Assembly (NCBI GenBank): GCA_017421905.1 | Contig: JAFOHH010000063.1 | Location: forward strand, 1-14,285 | Source of the DNA: Clostridia bacterium | GTDB taxonomy: Bacteria > Bacillota > Clostridia > Christensenellales > Borkfalkiaceae | Direction of reading: 5' to 3' | DNA: 14,285 nt | The notes under the pieces: model-generated | What the model saw: only the letters and a program-made list of their open reading frames with translations | What the model was told of the DNA's origin: nothing | Databases searched by the model: none | Part shown: positions 13,524 through 14,285 of the stretch, piece after piece | Layout: each line of letters begins with the position of its first letter | How positions within the stretch are numbered: position 1 is the first letter of the stretch | Position numbers and translations under genes: made by a program

Positions 13524-14285
13524 ATGACTAAACAGAAAATTTTGCGCTGTGTCTTGCTGTTTGCAACGATGCTATCTCTCATGATCGTCGGCACCAGTAG
13601 CGTTACCGTTTTGGCTGCAGAAGCATACGACAGCACAACCGTAGCCGTAATTGGCAACGAGGAATACTCCACCTTAACAGATGCCGTTTCCGCCGCACAA
13701 GACGGCGATACCATCACCTTGACGGCAACCGTAAAAATGATCGACATTCTTACCATTAACAAAGGCATTACCCTTGACGGCAACGGTAATACCCTTCTCT
13801 CCACCGCGGAACGCGCAATTAACGTTTCCGGCGCAACTGGGGTAACCATTAAAAACTTAACCATTTTCGTATGCATCTGTACCGTGATAACGGTGTTACT
13901 TGCCACAACCAACGCCATCACGGCTCCCACCATTCAAAAAAACCAAAACGCTTTGGCTAACAAAGCATTGCTGGAAGTTATGCCCGACGGCACGGGGTTT
14001 GAGGTAGTGGATACCTCCTCTCTCACCCTTCCCGCCACCGTCACCGAAGTTCACAAAGAACAAAGCGACAAAGGCCACGTCATCAAACTGGTCACCGCGG
14101 GTTACGGAACCGATATGGTCATTATGTGCGGTGTTGATGCCACCGGTGTTGTGACAGGCGCTGTGTGCTTGTCGTCCAACGAAACACTGGGTAAAGAGAA
14201 AACTTACGGCGAAAACTTCACCCAAAAAGATGCCGCCGGTGTAGAAGCGGTCGACACCATCGCCGGTGCCACCAAAACCACCGCC
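13524..14285 (+). CDS. Secreted beta-helix N-terminus joined to RnfG-like FMN-binding domain, cut by window edge
   Basis: 254 codons with no stop. The start ATG follows AAAGGAGG. Residues 1-32 form a signal peptide ending near VLAAEA. Residues about 36-114 (YSTLTDAVSAAQDGDTITL, GITLDGNGNTLLS, VTIKNLTI) look like the start of a right-handed beta-helix surface protein. From about residue 115 it becomes a membrane helix (VITVLLATTNAITAPTI) followed by VMPDGTGFEVVD, TAGYGTDMVIMCGVD, NETLGKEKTYGENF and DTIAGATKTT. This is the RnfG/RsxG order, including the GATxTT motif where FMN is attached. RnfG is a subunit of the Rnf ferredoxin:NAD+ complex. The first RnfG residues are missing and glycine/valine codons shift (more GGT, GTC), so I think two genes are joined, by assembly chimera or recombination. 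Confidence 0.7.
   Translation, partial: MTKQKILRCVLLFATMLSLMIVGTSSVTVLAAEAYDSTTVAVIGNEEYSTLTDAVSAAQDGDTITLTATVKMIDILTINKGITLDGNGNTLLSTAERAINVSGATGVTIKNLTIFVCICTVITVLLATTNAITAPTIQKNQNALANKALLEVMPDGTGFEVVDTSSLTLPATVTEVHKEQSDKGHVIKLVTAGYGTDMVIMCGVDATGVVTGAVCLSSNETLGKEKTYGENFTQKDAAGVEAVDTIAGATKTTA
13845..13875. other. Probable chimeric junction inside the beta-helix/RnfG frame
   Basis: Beta-helix features end at VTIKNLTI and the RnfG membrane helix begins directly after. Neither family is known to me to be fused this way. The reading frame is kept, which by chance happens one time in three. Confidence 0.6.

Noticed and set aside
13315..13527. A 70-codon plus-strand ORF before the beta-helix gene
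   Set aside because: It overlaps two promoters and an AT-rich leader, and has no ribosome site.

Overview
The window looks like a low-to-mid GC Firmicutes (Bacillota, class Clostridia) chromosome fragment, probably from a metagenome-assembled gut anaerobe. The reasons are consensus TTGACA-17-TATAAT promoters, strong AGGAGG ribosome sites, a YqzL-like small gene next to recO, a FeoB-associated Cys-rich small protein, and an FtsX-type ABC protein with a huge extracellular domain. A finer placement (a Christensenellales-like lineage is my guess) cannot be proven from the sequence alone.

Layout. (1) Positions 1-948, minus strand: a zinc-dependent phospholipase C-like protein (cut by the window edge) and an HD-domain hydrolase, in an operon with a different codon habit (more CTG, CGG, CCG). 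At about 948-953 the HD gene loses its N-terminus and abuts recO, which loses its C-terminus: a chimeric junction. (2) Positions 951-1764, minus: truncated recO with its own promoter, an intrinsic terminator, and a 36-aa YqzL-like ORF. (3) Positions 1871-4640, minus: copper efflux operon copA-copZ, driven by a promoter whose spacer holds a CsoR-type palindrome. (4) Positions 4653-7956, minus: ferrous iron uptake operon made of a protein with two fused FeoA domains, FeoB, and a Cys-rich FeoB-associated membrane peptide. It has a perfect consensus promoter and three GTTAGC-N4-GCTAAC palindromes, two at the promoter and one in front of feoB. (5) Positions 8016-11322, plus: a 1035-aa ABC exporter (ATPase fused to FtsX/MacB permease) behind a repeat-rich promoter region. 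(6) Positions 11401-12878, minus: FtnA-type ferritin followed by a ZIP metal transporter, sharing a bidirectional terminator with the ABC gene. (7) Positions 12897-13321, minus: tRNA-Leu(CAG) with terminator, preceded by a 50-aa signal-peptide-like ORF that runs into the tRNA. (8) Positions 13402-14285, plus: a secreted beta-helix N-terminus joined in frame to an RnfG/FMN-binding domain, cut by the window edge; this looks like a second chimeric junction at about 13850-13875.

Functionally the coherent core (about 950-13850) is a metal homeostasis island: Cu(I) export and chaperoning, Fe(II) import, ferritin iron storage and a ZIP divalent metal transporter, with metal-type operators visible at the copper and iron promoters. 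I find no clearly new defence or mobile system. The most unusual features are the repeat-derived linker in CopA, the 19-bp tandem repeats in the feoA-feoB gap, the triplicated -35 repeats before the ABC gene, the ORF overlapping tRNA-Leu, and the two junctions.
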